Shown here piece after piece: positions 25,333 through 34,397 of a DNA stretch of 64,000 bases; position 1 is the first letter of the stretch; the number at the start of each line of letters is the position of its first letter. The notes beneath the pieces were generated by a model. It was not told where the DNA came from. It was given only the letters and a program-made list of their open reading frames with translations, and did no database searches. The stretch lies in the NCBI RefSeq assembly GCF_001411495.1, contig NZ_CP012982.1, positions 558,001 to 622,000 on the forward strand, in the 5' to 3' direction. The translations under genes were made by a program, and so were the position numbers. The stretch is from Burkholderia cepacia ATCC 25416. GTDB lineage: Bacteria > Pseudomonadota > Gammaproteobacteria > Burkholderiales > Burkholderiaceae.

Positions 25333-26190
25333 ATGAAAGTCCTCGACCTCGATGCCGTACGCGCGTTCGTGCTGGTCGCCGATCTCGCCAGCTTCACGCG
25401 CGCCGCCGATGCGCTCGGCACCACGCAGTCGGCCGTGAGCCTGAAGCTGAAACGGCTGGAAGCGCACCTCGGCAAGCCGCTGCTCGCACGCACGCCGCGT
25501 GTGGTCAAGCTGGCCGCCGACGGCGAGAATTTCCTGCCGGCCGCCCGCGCGCTGCTCGACGCGCACGACCACGCGCTCGGCGCGATCTCGGCCGGCACGC
25601 ACCGGCTCGCGCTCGGCGTCAGCGAGCATGTCGCCGTGCCCGACCTGCCGGCCGTGCTCACGAGCCTGCATCGGCAGGACCCGGGGCTGTCGCTCGAAAT
25701 GCATCTCGGAACGTCGACGAACCTGCTCGCGCAATACGACGAACGCCGGTTCGATGCGGTGATCGTGCGGCACGAGCCGGGCGAGGACCCGCCGCGCGAA
25801 GACGGCACGTTGCTGTTTGCAGAGCCGCTGGCCTGGCTCGCCGCGCCGGACTGGGCACCGCGTGCAGGCGAGCCGCTGCCGCTCGCGGTGCTGGCCGGCC
25901 CGTGCGGCGTGCGTGCGGCCGCGCTGCGCGCCCTCGATCACGCGGGGCAGCCGTGGCGAGAACGCTTTACGGGAGGGGGGGTCGCGGCCGTCACGGCCGC
26001 CGCTGCCGCGGGGCTTGCCGTCTGCCCGCTCGCGCGGCGTGTCGCGCCGCGCACGCTGGTCGACGTCGGCGCGAAATTCGGGCTGCCGCCGCTGCCGCTG
26101 TCGCAGGTCGTGCTGTACTCGCGCGTGCGCGACCCACGCGCGGCCGCCGCGCTGCGCAGGTTCGCCGACAGCCTTGCAATCTCGGCGTAA
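25333..26190 (+). CDS. LysR family transcriptional regulator
   Basis: The 285-residue protein has a LysR winged-helix at about 4-62 (FVLVADLASFTRAADALGTTQSAVSLKLKRLE) and a substrate-binding-like effector domain from about 90. It is divergent from the tautomerase gene, the usual layout for a LysR regulator and its target. The effector is unknown. Confidence 0.9.
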   Translation: MKVLDLDAVRAFVLVADLASFTRAADALGTTQSAVSLKLKRLEAHLGKPLLARTPRVVKLAADGENFLPAARALLDAHDHALGAISAGTHRLALGVSEHVAVPDLPAVLTSLHRQDPGLSLEMHLGTSTNLLAQYDERRFDAVIVRHEPGEDPPREDGTLLFAEPLAWLAAPDWAPRAGEPLPLAVLAGPCGVRAAALRALDHAGQPWRERFTGGGVAAVTAAAAAGLAVCPLARRVAPRTLVDVGAKFGLPPLPLSQVVLYSRVRDPRAAAALRRFADSLAISA

Positions 26191-26231
26191 ACTGACGGGT
26201 TTCGCCGCCAGCAATCTTCAGAAGAATTCCA

Positions 26232-27155
26232 ATGAAGCCCGAAGCCCGCAAGCACCTCCGTGCCAACCTGCTGATGCTCGCCGCCGCCGCGATCTGGGGT
26301 TCGGCTTTCGTCGCGCAACGCCTGAGCCTCGACGTGATCGGGCCGTTCCTGTTCACGGGGCTGCGCTTCCTGCTCGGCGCGCTGGTGCTGGTGCCGCTGC
26401 TGACGCTGAACACGGCGTCGCGCGCGCAGCTCGCGGCGATCCGCCGTGCGCCGGCGCTGCTGCTGCCGGGCCTCGCGCTCGGCGGGCTGCTGGCGGTATC
26501 GATATCGCTGCAGCAGATCGGCCTGCAGTACACGCGCATCGCCAACGCGGGGTTCATCAGCTCGCTGTACGTCGTGATCGTGCCGCTGATGGGTGTGTTC
26601 GCCCGTCACCGGATCGGCGCGGGCACGTGGTTCGGCGCGCTGCTCGCGGCGATCGGCCTGTATTTCCTCAGTATCGACGAGCACTTCTCGGTGCTGTACG
26701 GCGACTGGTTCCAGCTCGCCGGCGCCGTGATCATCGCCGCGCACGTGATGGCCGTCGGCCATTTCGCCCGGCGCCACGATCCGCTCGTGCTCGCGTTCCT
26801 GCAATTCCTCGTGTGCGGCGTGGCGTGTCTCGCGGTCGGTCTCGCCGTCGAGCCGGTCAGCGGCGCCATGCTGCGCGGCGCACTGCCGACGCTGCTGTAC
26901 GGCGGCCTGTTGTCGGTTGGCGTCGGCTATACGCTGCAGGTCATCGCGCAACGCGACGCCGCGCCCGCGCACGCAGCCGTGATCTTCAGCATGGAAGGCG
27001 TGTTCGCGGCGATCGCCGGCTGGGCCGCGCTCGGCGAAACGCTGACGCTGCGCGCGCTCGTCGGCTGCGCGCTGATGCTGGCCGGCCTGCTCGCGTGCCA
27101 GTTGCTGCCGAACGGCGACGCCCGGAAAAAGGACGAGGACGCACTGCCGGCGTGA
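26232..27155 (+). CDS. DMT-superfamily (EamA) transporter
   Basis: The 307-residue inner-membrane protein has ten predicted helices in two EamA repeats (about 10-140 and 155-295). It begins ANLLMLAAAAIWGSAFVAQR, a typical EamA start. These proteins export amino acids or other small metabolites; the substrate here is not evident. It follows the lysR-type gene by 41 bases and may be co-transcribed. Confidence 0.88.
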   Translation: MKPEARKHLRANLLMLAAAAIWGSAFVAQRLSLDVIGPFLFTGLRFLLGALVLVPLLTLNTASRAQLAAIRRAPALLLPGLALGGLLAVSISLQQIGLQYTRIANAGFISSLYVVIVPLMGVFARHRIGAGTWFGALLAAIGLYFLSIDEHFSVLYGDWFQLAGAVIIAAHVMAVGHFARRHDPLVLAFLQFLVCGVACLAVGLAVEPVSGAMLRGALPTLLYGGLLSVGVGYTLQVIAQRDAAPAHAAVIFSMEGVFAAIAGWAALGETLTLRALVGCALMLAGLLACQLLPNGDARKKDEDALPA

Positions 27156-27222
27156 CACGCACCGTCCCTATAATGGCGGTTCGCGTGATAACCACGCCAA
27201 CCGCTTCCGACAGGCCCGCTCC

Positions 27223-28002
27223 GTGACGTCCACTTCCGTCGATCCCGCCGCCGACCTGCTGCGCGAACGCGCAGCGCACTACGCCACCCAGGCGGCGCTG
27301 TTCCTGCGCGACCAGGCGCTCTCCACCGCGTCGCACGACCTGCGCAGCCCGCTGAACGCCATGCATAGCTGGGCATACGTGCTCGAGCGCCAGCTCGCCA
27401 ACGCCGATCCGAACCTGCAGCGCGCGCTCGCGGGCATCCGCACCGGAATCGACCAGCAGGTCGCGCTGATCGACGACGTGCTCGATGCGCCGCGCGCGGA
27501 AACACGCACGCTCGCACTCGCGCCGCAGCCGTTCGCGCTGCGCGCGTTGCTCGACGACACACTCGCACTCGTCCGTTTCGCGCTCGCCGACGCACGACAG
27601 GTCACGCTCGACGCGACGCTGCCGGACGGCGAACCGTCGCTGAGCGCCGACCGCGAACGCATCGCGCAGGCGCTCTGGACGATGCTGACGGTCGCGGTCG
27701 AAGCCAGCGCCGCCGGCGGCCGCGTGACGTTCGCGTGCGCGCGCGACGGCGTGCAGTTCACCGCGCGCGCCACATGCACCGTCAACGCCGACACGCTCGC
27801 CGATCCCGCGCAGCCGCACGCGTTCGAATCGTTCGCACGACGCGAGCTGCTGCGCGAGCGCGACGCGAAGCGCGTCGCGTGGGCGCTTGCGCTCTGCCAG
27901 CGCGTCGCGCTCGCACACGGCGGCACGTTCTCGCACGACGCGTTCGCCGATGGCGCAACCGCCACCGTCACGTTCTCCGTCCCCGGCGAGGCGCCGGTGT
28001 AA
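27223..28002 (+). CDS. Histidine-kinase-like protein with atypical ATPase domain
   Basis: The 259-residue soluble protein has a HisKA region with the phospho-acceptor in STASHDLRSPLNAMHSWAYV (about 30-49). The ATPase half keeps an N-box-like LWTMLTVAVEAS (about 150-161) and a final AHGGTFSHDAF, but no DxGxG or GxGLG glycine boxes are seen. No response regulator or membrane segment is present. It could be a phosphotransfer or inactive kinase. The start is GTG. Confidence 0.7.
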   Translation: MTSTSVDPAADLLRERAAHYATQAALFLRDQALSTASHDLRSPLNAMHSWAYVLERQLANADPNLQRALAGIRTGIDQQVALIDDVLDAPRAETRTLALAPQPFALRALLDDTLALVRFALADARQVTLDATLPDGEPSLSADRERIAQALWTMLTVAVEASAAGGRVTFACARDGVQFTARATCTVNADTLADPAQPHAFESFARRELLRERDAKRVAWALALCQRVALAHGGTFSHDAFADGATATVTFSVPGEAPV

Positions 28003-28078
28003 GCCAGCGGCCGCCCGATACATTACGAATTCCTTTCTGGCTCTATACTGACGGGCCTGTCATAACCGGAGTGATTCT

Positions 28079-29422
28079 TTGTTACAGATCTTCGCGCTCA
28101 TCGGCGCGTTGTTCCTGGTGGCCCTGAACGGGTTCTTCGTCGCGGCCGAATTCGGCCTGGTCAAACTGCGCGCCACGCGCGTCAAGACACTGGCCCGCAA
28201 GCACGGCCTGCGCGGCCGCATCCTCGGCATCGTGCACGGCCGGCTCGACGCGTATCTTTCCGCGTGCCAGCTCGGCATCACGCTCGCGTCGCTCGGCCTC
28301 GGCTGGGTCGGCGAACCGGCGTTCGCGCAACTGCTCACCCCGCTGCTCGACCTGATCGGCGTGCAGTCCGAGCGCGTCGTGCACCTGATCTCGCTGGTGT
28401 TCGCGTTCTCGCTGATCTCGTTCCTGCACATCGTCGTCGGCGAACTGGCGCCGAAGTCGATGGCGATCCGCCAGTCGGAGAAGGTCGGCCTGTGGGTCGC
28501 GCTGCCGCTCTATGCGTTCTACTGGGCGATGTACCCGGCAATCTGGGTGCTCAACAACAGCGCCAACGCGGTGCTGCGGCTCGCCGGGCTGTCGGCCGAC
28601 CATGGCGGCGACGCGCACTACTCGACCGACGAATTGAAGCTGATCCTGCGCAGCCGCCGCAGCACGGCCGGCAACACCGCGCAGCCGGCGCGCGGCACGT
28701 ACACCAACGACGAGTGGAACACGCTCGCGCATTCGCTCGATTTTTCGTCGATGACCGTATCGGACCTGATGCGGCCGGCCCATGAAATGATCGGCCTGCG
28801 CCGCGACCTGCCGCTGCCCGACAACATGGAGATCGTCGCGCGGCACCGCTTCAGCCGCTATCCGCTGTTCGAGGATGCGTCGCGTGAACAGGTGAGCGGG
28901 CTGATCCACCTGAAGGACCTGCTGCTCGCGCGTCACGCGGGCGCCGCGCTCGAAGACCTGTCCGACTACGTGCGCCCCGTGCAGTACGTGAAGCCCGACA
29001 CGCCGGCCCTCGACCTGTTCCGCCGTTTCCGCAAGGGCGCACCGCACTTCGCGCTGGTCGGCAACAAGGGCGAGAAGCCGATCGGCTTCCTGACGCTCGA
29101 CAACCTGCTCGGCGCGCTGGTCGGCCAGATCCACGATGAGTTCCGCCAGGGCGACGCCGATTGGAGCCGCCTCGACGACGGCACGCTGATGGGCAAGGGC
29201 AGCCTGCCCGTCGTGTCGCTCGAACAGGCGCTCGGCATCGACATCGACGAAGGCCGCGCGGAATCGGTCGGCGGCCTCGTGATCCAGGCGCTCAGCGACC
29301 TGCCGACCGAAGGGCAGCGCGTGTCGTTCGACCGCTTCGACGTCGTCGTGAAGAAGATGAACGGGCCGCGCATCGTGCTCGTGCGCGTCTACCCGAAGAT
29401 CGCGAAAGAGGCCGACGAATGA
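28079..29422 (+). CDS. CorC/HlyC-type CNNM transporter-associated protein (DUF21 + CBS)
   Basis: The 447-residue protein has a DUF21/CNNM membrane domain (about 1-190, four helices, with AAEFGLVKLRATRV), paired CBS domains (about 220-345) and a C-terminal CorC_HlyC domain (about 355-445). Such proteins export Mg2+ or Co2+ or assist in doing so, although they are often annotated as hemolysins. The start is TTG at 28079 with GGAG eight bases upstream; no ATG gives the conserved N-terminus. Confidence 0.9.
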   Translation: MLQIFALIGALFLVALNGFFVAAEFGLVKLRATRVKTLARKHGLRGRILGIVHGRLDAYLSACQLGITLASLGLGWVGEPAFAQLLTPLLDLIGVQSERVVHLISLVFAFSLISFLHIVVGELAPKSMAIRQSEKVGLWVALPLYAFYWAMYPAIWVLNNSANAVLRLAGLSADHGGDAHYSTDELKLILRSRRSTAGNTAQPARGTYTNDEWNTLAHSLDFSSMTVSDLMRPAHEMIGLRRDLPLPDNMEIVARHRFSRYPLFEDASREQVSGLIHLKDLLLARHAGAALEDLSDYVRPVQYVKPDTPALDLFRRFRKGAPHFALVGNKGEKPIGFLTLDNLLGALVGQIHDEFRQGDADWSRLDDGTLMGKGSLPVVSLEQALGIDIDEGRAESVGGLVIQALSDLPTEGQRVSFDRFDVVVKKMNGPRIVLVRVYPKIAKEADE

Positions 29423-29453
29423 CGGCCGCGCGTGGCTGCCGCCGGCGCACGCG

Positions 29454-30038
29454 ATGAACGCGACGCTGCCGCGCTGCTGCGTGATCACGCCCGAGCCGGC
29501 GTCCGCGCCGGCCGCCGATTGCGCGGCGTTCCTCGACCGGCTGTCGGCCGTGCTCGCACGCGGCGAGGCGCTCGTGCAACTGCGCGTGAAATCGCTCGAC
29601 GCAGCCGCGTTTGCGCGGCTCGCCGCCGCGGCGCTCGCGCGCTGCGGCGCGGCCGGCGCACACCTGATGCTGAACGGCCCGATCGATGCGGCCGGCGTGA
29701 TGCGCCTCGACGGCGCCGGCTGGCATCTCGACGGCCCCGCGTTGCGCGCCGCCACGCAGCGGCCGTTACCGGCCGGAAGATGGGTGTCCGCGGCCTGCCA
29801 CACGCGTGACGACCTGCTGCTGGCCGCGCGCGCCGGCGCGGATTTCGTCACGCTGTCGCCCGTGTTGCCGACGCTCAGCCATCCCGGTGCGCCGACGCTC
29901 GGCTGGACGCAGTTCGGCACACTGGCCGCCGAGGCCGCGATGCCCGTCTTCGCGCTCGGCGGCATGAAACGGTCCCACCTCGACGACGCACGCCGCCACG
30001 GCGCGCACGGCATCGCGGGCATTCGCGGGTTCTGGTAG
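29454..30038 (+). CDS. Thiamine-phosphate-synthase-like protein
   Basis: The 194-residue protein has the ThiE/TenI barrel signatures: LVQLRVKSLD, GWHLDGPAL, SAACHTRDDLLLAARAGADFVTLSPVLPT and FALGGM near the C-terminus. ThiE joins the pyrimidine and thiazole halves of thiamine, but proteins of this short type are usually fused to a Nudix (MutT) domain and remove damaged nucleotides. Here the barrel stands alone with no Nudix gene beside it. It follows the CorC-type gene by 31 bases. Confidence 0.75.
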   Translation: MNATLPRCCVITPEPASAPAADCAAFLDRLSAVLARGEALVQLRVKSLDAAAFARLAAAALARCGAAGAHLMLNGPIDAAGVMRLDGAGWHLDGPALRAATQRPLPAGRWVSAACHTRDDLLLAARAGADFVTLSPVLPTLSHPGAPTLGWTQFGTLAAEAAMPVFALGGMKRSHLDDARRHGAHGIAGIRGFW

Positions 30039-30060
30039 TCCGGGGATTTCCTGCGACGCA

Positions 30061-30082
30061 GCCGGGCGCAGATGCGCCCGGC
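30061..30082. terminator. Bidirectional hairpin between convergent genes
   Basis: GCCGGGCGCA and TGCGCCCGGC form a perfect ten-pair stem with a two-base loop, between the ThiE-like gene and the facing TreZ-like gene. Confidence 0.7.
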
Positions 30083-30108
30083 CGCTCAGACATTACCGCC
30101 TCACGTCG

Positions 30109-31761
30109 TCATGCGTTCAGGTTCGGGCGCCTTCCGCGCCACGCGCCGTCGTCGATGCGACGCGCATCGTGCGTGAGCGCATACCGGTTGACGTCACCCG
30201 TCAGCCACGCGACGAGCGAGTACGGCGGCAACTCCCCTTCATCGACCCGGTCGCGCGCACGCGCCGGCGTCTCGAACACGACCCGCCCTCTCGGCGCATC
30301 GAACGGCACCGCCTCGGGCGACAGGTTCAACGCGATCGTCAGCGTCTCGTCGTCGGCGAGCCGCCATGACGCAAGCAGCGCGTCGGCATCGCCGTCGCCG
30401 TCCGACTTCAGCGCACGCGCATCCTGCGGCCGGCAATCGGACAACCTCGGCGCGATCAGCTTCGCGCGCACCGCCAGCGCCGACTGCACGAAATGCGCGC
30501 GATCGGCGTCGCGCGCGGTTTCGTCGAAGATCAACGGGATCTGCGGCGTGAGCAGCGACAGCGCAAGCGCGGCCAGACCGGCCTCCTGCCCGTGGTCGCC
30601 CTGCCCGCTGTCGCGCCACGCGCCGTCGGACAGCACCAGCGACGTCAACGACAGCCCGCTGTCGGCCGCCATGCCCTCGCCCGATCCGGCCGGCTGGAAT
30701 GCGGCCCCGGCCGCGGTCAGCGCGCGGGCGAGCGTGTGGATCGACTGGTGCGCGGAAATGCCTTCATGAGCCGACGTGTCGCGGCCCGTCAGCCGGTGCA
30801 GCGCGCGTTCGCCGCACCCGTTCCACTGCGCATCGAAATGGGTATCGGCAAGATGCGCGGGATGCCGCTCGCTGCCGAGTACGAGATGGATGAGCCGGTC
30901 GGCCGGCACCGCCGCGCGCACGCGGTCCGCGATCTCGCGCAGCCACGACACGCCGATCCGGTCGGCTTCGCGCAGGCGCAGACCGTCGCAACGGTACTCG
31001 TCGATCCAGTACAGCGCGTTGTCGCAGAAGAAATCGCAGACTTCCGGATGATCGAGCGCGAGCGGCGACGCCTGCAGCGGATCATCGCGTGTATGGAAGA
31101 ACGGCGCCGCGTAGTGGCGCAGCGCATCGGTGCCGCTGCCGAAGCGCGCGTAGTCGAGTTCCAGCAGCACCGCGAGACCGTAGCCGTGCGCATCGTCGAT
31201 CAGCGCTTTCAGCGCGTCGGGGCCGCCTTCGGCCGCGAGCGGCGCGAACGGCAGGCTGTCGTGCGGCGACGCGAGCAGCTCCAGCGCGGTCACACCCAGG
31301 CGCGCGAGTTGCGGCAGGCGCCGGCGCACGCCGCCGAAGCCGCCCACCGCGTGCGGGCGAATCGCATAGAGCGAGATGTCTTCCCATGCGCGCCCGCGCC
31401 AGAACGTGTTGCGCCACGTGAACGCGCGCGGATCGACGACCTCGCTCGGGCCGTTGAGCCCCTCGGGTTGCGAGCGCGATGCTGGATCGGGAATCGATAC
31501 CGTATCGTCGAGGCGATAGCGGTAAAGCGCACCCGCGCCGCAATCGGCAAAGACTTCGAACCAGTGCGTGCCGGCGGCCGTCATCGGAACGAGCAACGGG
31601 CCGAAACCGGTATCGAGTTCGAGCTGGACCTGCGTGCTGCCCGGTGCCCACACGCGAAAATGCGTGCGCGGCGTCGCGCAGAGCGCGCCACAGGGCTGTG
31701 CGCCGAACGGCAGGCAGTGAATGTAGTGCTGCGCATACGGGTCGTGCGGACAATCGGACAT
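30109..31761 (-). CDS. TreZ-like alpha-amylase family protein lacking catalytic residues
   Basis: The 550-residue protein is built like malto-oligosyltrehalose trehalohydrolase: N-terminal CBM48/E-set domain (about 35-115; THFRVWAPGSTQVQLEL), a barrel (about 125-450) and a C-terminal sheet domain. Key motifs are altered. The usual DVVYNHFGPEG reads LELDYARFGSG, the nucleophile motif DGLRLDA reads DGLRLREAD, HLVLE reads HLVLG, and the final NHDQ reads DHGQ. Hydrolysis by the family mechanism is thus unlikely. GAGGAG lies before the tandem ATGs (31764, 31761). A binding or structural role in glycogen or trehalose metabolism is inference. Confidence 0.78.
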   Translation of the reverse strand: MSDCPHDPYAQHYIHCLPFGAQPCGALCATPRTHFRVWAPGSTQVQLELDTGFGPLLVPMTAAGTHWFEVFADCGAGALYRYRLDDTVSIPDPASRSQPEGLNGPSEVVDPRAFTWRNTFWRGRAWEDISLYAIRPHAVGGFGGVRRRLPQLARLGVTALELLASPHDSLPFAPLAAEGGPDALKALIDDAHGYGLAVLLELDYARFGSGTDALRHYAAPFFHTRDDPLQASPLALDHPEVCDFFCDNALYWIDEYRCDGLRLREADRIGVSWLREIADRVRAAVPADRLIHLVLGSERHPAHLADTHFDAQWNGCGERALHRLTGRDTSAHEGISAHQSIHTLARALTAAGAAFQPAGSGEGMAADSGLSLTSLVLSDGAWRDSGQGDHGQEAGLAALALSLLTPQIPLIFDETARDADRAHFVQSALAVRAKLIAPRLSDCRPQDARALKSDGDGDADALLASWRLADDETLTIALNLSPEAVPFDAPRGRVVFETPARARDRVDEGELPPYSLVAWLTGDVNRYALTHDARRIDDGAWRGRRPNLNA

Positions 31762-32066
31762 CATGCGCTCCTCGTGCGTACCGAGCGGCATGGCCGCGCC
31801 AGCGGCGCGGCACATCGGGGCCCGGCATGCGACGGCCAGGCGGGGGGAGAAACGAGTATGCGCCGGATTCGCCATCGCGATGCAACGTCCCCGGACATTA
31901 TTAAATGCGAATCGACCCCTGGAAAACCCGCGGTCCGGCAAGCGCCGGCGAGGCAGGTAGCCCGCATACCGGAATGCCTGCTCGCCTTGTTGCACCGGCC
32001 GTGCACGCTTACGCTCTGCGCGATGCTCGTGGACACACCGTCCGCGCCCGACCCGAGGAACCCGTC
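31762..32066. other. Divergent promoter region
   Basis: About 305 bases separate the TreZ-like gene and the methyltransferase gene, which are divergent. A plus-strand frame extends through it but carries no conserved sequence. No operator was recognised. Confidence 0.4.
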
Positions 32067-32774
32067 ATGTCGCTTCCCGCCAGCGCCGCCAAATTCGATC
32101 CGGCACGCGCACACGAATACGCCGAGCAATCCCGCATCGCACTCGCCGGCTACGATGCCTGCCACGAACTCACCGCGTGCATGCTCGCGTCGGCAATCGC
32201 CGCACCCGATGCACGGATCCTCGTCGCGGGCGCGGGCGGCACGGGGCAGGAAATCTGCGTGGCGGCCGCGCTCGAGCCGGGCTGGCGGTTCACGGCCGTC
32301 GACCCGTCCGGGCCGATGCTCGCGCTCGCGCGCTCGAACGTCGAGGCCGCGGGCTGCGGCGCGCGCACGGCGTTCGTCGAGGACGGTGTCGATGCGTTGC
32401 CCGATACACCCGCGTTCGACGGCGCGACGCTGATCGGCGTGCTGCATCACGTCCCGGGCGACGAAGCGAAGGCGGCGCTGCTGCAGGCGATCGCGCAGCG
32501 CCTGAAACCCGGCGCGCCGCTCGTGCTCGCCGGCAATCATCGCCGCTACGCGGACCACCCTCGCCTGCTCGACGCATGGCAGCAACGCTGGCGCATGAAA
32601 GGCGCGACGCCCGACGCGGTGCGCGCGCAACTCGCGAAGATCCTGCAGGGCGCCGATCCGCCCGCGTCCGAGGAAGCTGTGTTCGCCCTGCTGCGCGATG
32701 CGGGCTTCGATGCACCGCTGCGCTTTTTCGCGAGCCTGTTCTGGGGCGCGTGGATCGCCGTCCGGCGCGCGTGA
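32067..32774 (+). CDS. Class I SAM-dependent methyltransferase
   Basis: The 235-residue protein has the SAM-binding motif ILVAGAGGTGQE (about 50-61), an acidic second motif AVDPSGPML, and the family-like FDGATLIGVLHHVPGDEAK region. The first part (KFDPARAHEYAEQSRIALAGYDACHELTACML) matches small-molecule methyltransferases common in proteobacteria. The ATG at 32067 has GAGGAA upstream; a longer frame from 31905 adds only non-coding sequence. Substrate unknown. Confidence 0.88.
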   Translation: MSLPASAAKFDPARAHEYAEQSRIALAGYDACHELTACMLASAIAAPDARILVAGAGGTGQEICVAAALEPGWRFTAVDPSGPMLALARSNVEAAGCGARTAFVEDGVDALPDTPAFDGATLIGVLHHVPGDEAKAALLQAIAQRLKPGAPLVLAGNHRRYADHPRLLDAWQQRWRMKGATPDAVRAQLAKILQGADPPASEEAVFALLRDAGFDAPLRFFASLFWGAWIAVRRA

Positions 32775-32786
32775 TGGATCGGGGCG

Positions 32787-32828
32787 GTCGGCCAGACGCG
32801 GTTGGCCAGACGCGGTCGGCCAGACGCG
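32787..32828 (+). repeat. Three tandem copies of a 14-bp unit
   Basis: GTCGGCCAGACGCG, GTTGGCCAGACGCG and GTCGGCCAGACGCG follow each other directly, with one base changed in the middle copy. They lie between the methyltransferase stop and the GST start. Confidence 0.9.
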
Positions 32829-32913
32829 TCGCGCCACGTCGCGCGACGCGTTTCGCTTGTGCGCCACCCGCGCTGGGTATGATGTCGTTCCCGCCCCCAC
32901 TTCCGGCGTCGAC

Positions 32914-33582
32914 ATGCTCACCGTCCATCACCTGAACAACTCGCGCTCGCAGCGCGTGCTCTGGCTGCTCGAAGAACTGGAGGTGCCGTACGAGATCGTG
33001 CGCTACGCGCGCGACCCGAAGACGATGCTCGCACCGCCCGCGTTGCGCGCAATCCATCCGCTCGGCAAGTCGCCGCTCGTCACCGACGAGGGCCGCACGT
33101 ACGCCGAATCGGGCGCGATCATCGAATACCTGGTCGAACGCTACGGCAACGGGCGCCTGGCGCCGCCGCCCGGCACACCCGAGCGGCACGACTACACGTA
33201 CTGGCTGCACTACGCGGAAGGATCGGCGATGCCGCCGCTGCTGCTCAAGCTCGTCGCGCTGCGGATCGCGCATGCACCGATGCCGTTCTTCGCGCGGCCG
33301 ATCGCGCGCAAGATCGCCGAGACGCTGCAGTCGGGCTTCGTCGATCCGCAGATCGCGCTGCATCTCGGCCATGTCGACGGTGTGCTGCAGCGCACCGGCT
33401 GGTTCGTCGGCGACAGCTTCAGCGCGGCCGACATCCAGATGAGCTTTCCGCTCGAGGCCGCGACCGCGCGCGGCGGAGACGGCCGGCATCCCGCGATCGC
33501 GCGCTTTCTCGACGCGATCCATGCGCGGCCGGCATACCGGCGCGCACTGGAGCGCGGCGGCCCGTACGAGTTTCTCAAATGA
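32914..33582 (+). CDS. Glutathione S-transferase
   Basis: The 222-residue protein has a thioredoxin-like N-terminal domain (about 1-80; LNNSRSQRVLWLLEELEVPYEIV, with Ser in the region that activates glutathione, and TYAESGAIIEYL) and an all-helical C-terminal domain (about 90-215). It is a beta/Gtt-like GST, a cytoplasmic enzyme of detoxification. The ATG at 32914 places the first strand right at the N-terminus. Confidence 0.92.
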   Translation: MLTVHHLNNSRSQRVLWLLEELEVPYEIVRYARDPKTMLAPPALRAIHPLGKSPLVTDEGRTYAESGAIIEYLVERYGNGRLAPPPGTPERHDYTYWLHYAEGSAMPPLLLKLVALRIAHAPMPFFARPIARKIAETLQSGFVDPQIALHLGHVDGVLQRTGWFVGDSFSAADIQMSFPLEAATARGGDGRHPAIARFLDAIHARPAYRRALERGGPYEFLK

Positions 33583-33606
33583 CGCGGCGCACGACCTCGG
33601 CCCGCG

Positions 33607-34260
33607 TCAGCTCAGCAGGCCGGCTGCCACGTTGATCGACAGCCCGAGCACGGCCATGTTGAAGTAGAACGACAGGATCGACTGCGCGAGCACCGAGCGC
33701 CGCGCGGAGCGGCTCGCCAGCGACACGTCGGCCGTCTGCGACGCGACCGCGAGCGTGAACGCGAAATACAGGAAATCCCAGTAATCGGGTTCGGGATTGC
33801 GGTCGGGGAAGCGCAGCGCGCGGTCGTTGGATGGCGAGCCGTAATAGAGGCGCGCATAGTGCAGCGTGAAGATCGTCGGGATCAGGAACCACGCGCCGAA
33901 CAGCGTCGCGCCCGTAATCGCGTAGTGGCTGAGCCCCGCGCTGAAGCCCACGCTCTTGGCGGTCGCGAGTTCGATCGCGATCGCAGCCACGCTCGCCACG
34001 GTCGCGAAGCACACGACGGTCAGCACGGTCGTCGCGTTTTCGTCTTCGCGGATCGCGACTTCGCGCACCTTGTGATGATGCGCGGTGACCATGCGCACCC
34101 ACATCAGCACGAGATACAGCCAGACCGCGCAATCCCAGCCGATCAGCGCCCGCGCGGCCGGACGCAGCGGAAACGGCAGCAGCACCGCGCACAGCACGCC
34201 GGCGATGAACGCCGCGACCATGCGCGGCCGGTTGCGTAATACCTGCGGATAGAACGTCAT
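33607..34260 (-). CDS. DUF1345 membrane protein
   Basis: The 217-residue protein has about five transmembrane helices and the DUF1345 landmarks [21 protein letters not shown] (helix with Asp-Tyr-Trp) and HYARLYYG. Function is unknown. The start at 34260 excludes about 100 upstream codons that have no membrane or domain character. It converges with the GST gene, 24 bases apart. Confidence 0.88.
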   Translation of the reverse strand: MTFYPQVLRNRPRMVAAFIAGVLCAVLLPFPLRPAARALIGWDCAVWLYLVLMWVRMVTAHHHKVREVAIREDENATTVLTVVCFATVASVAAIAIELATAKSVGFSAGLSHYAITGATLFGAWFLIPTIFTLHYARLYYGSPSNDRALRFPDRNPEPDYWDFLYFAFTLAVASQTADVSLASRSARRSVLAQSILSFYFNMAVLGLSINVAAGLLS

Positions 34261-34397
34261 CGTGTGATTCCGAAAGCAGATGGAAAGGGTTCGGCCGACG
34301 CGCGGGACGCCCCGCCGCGCCGCACCGGCGGGTAGCGCCCCGATTATCGTCATTCCGTCGTGACGTGGCGATGGGCGCGAGCGCCTAAGATAATGGG

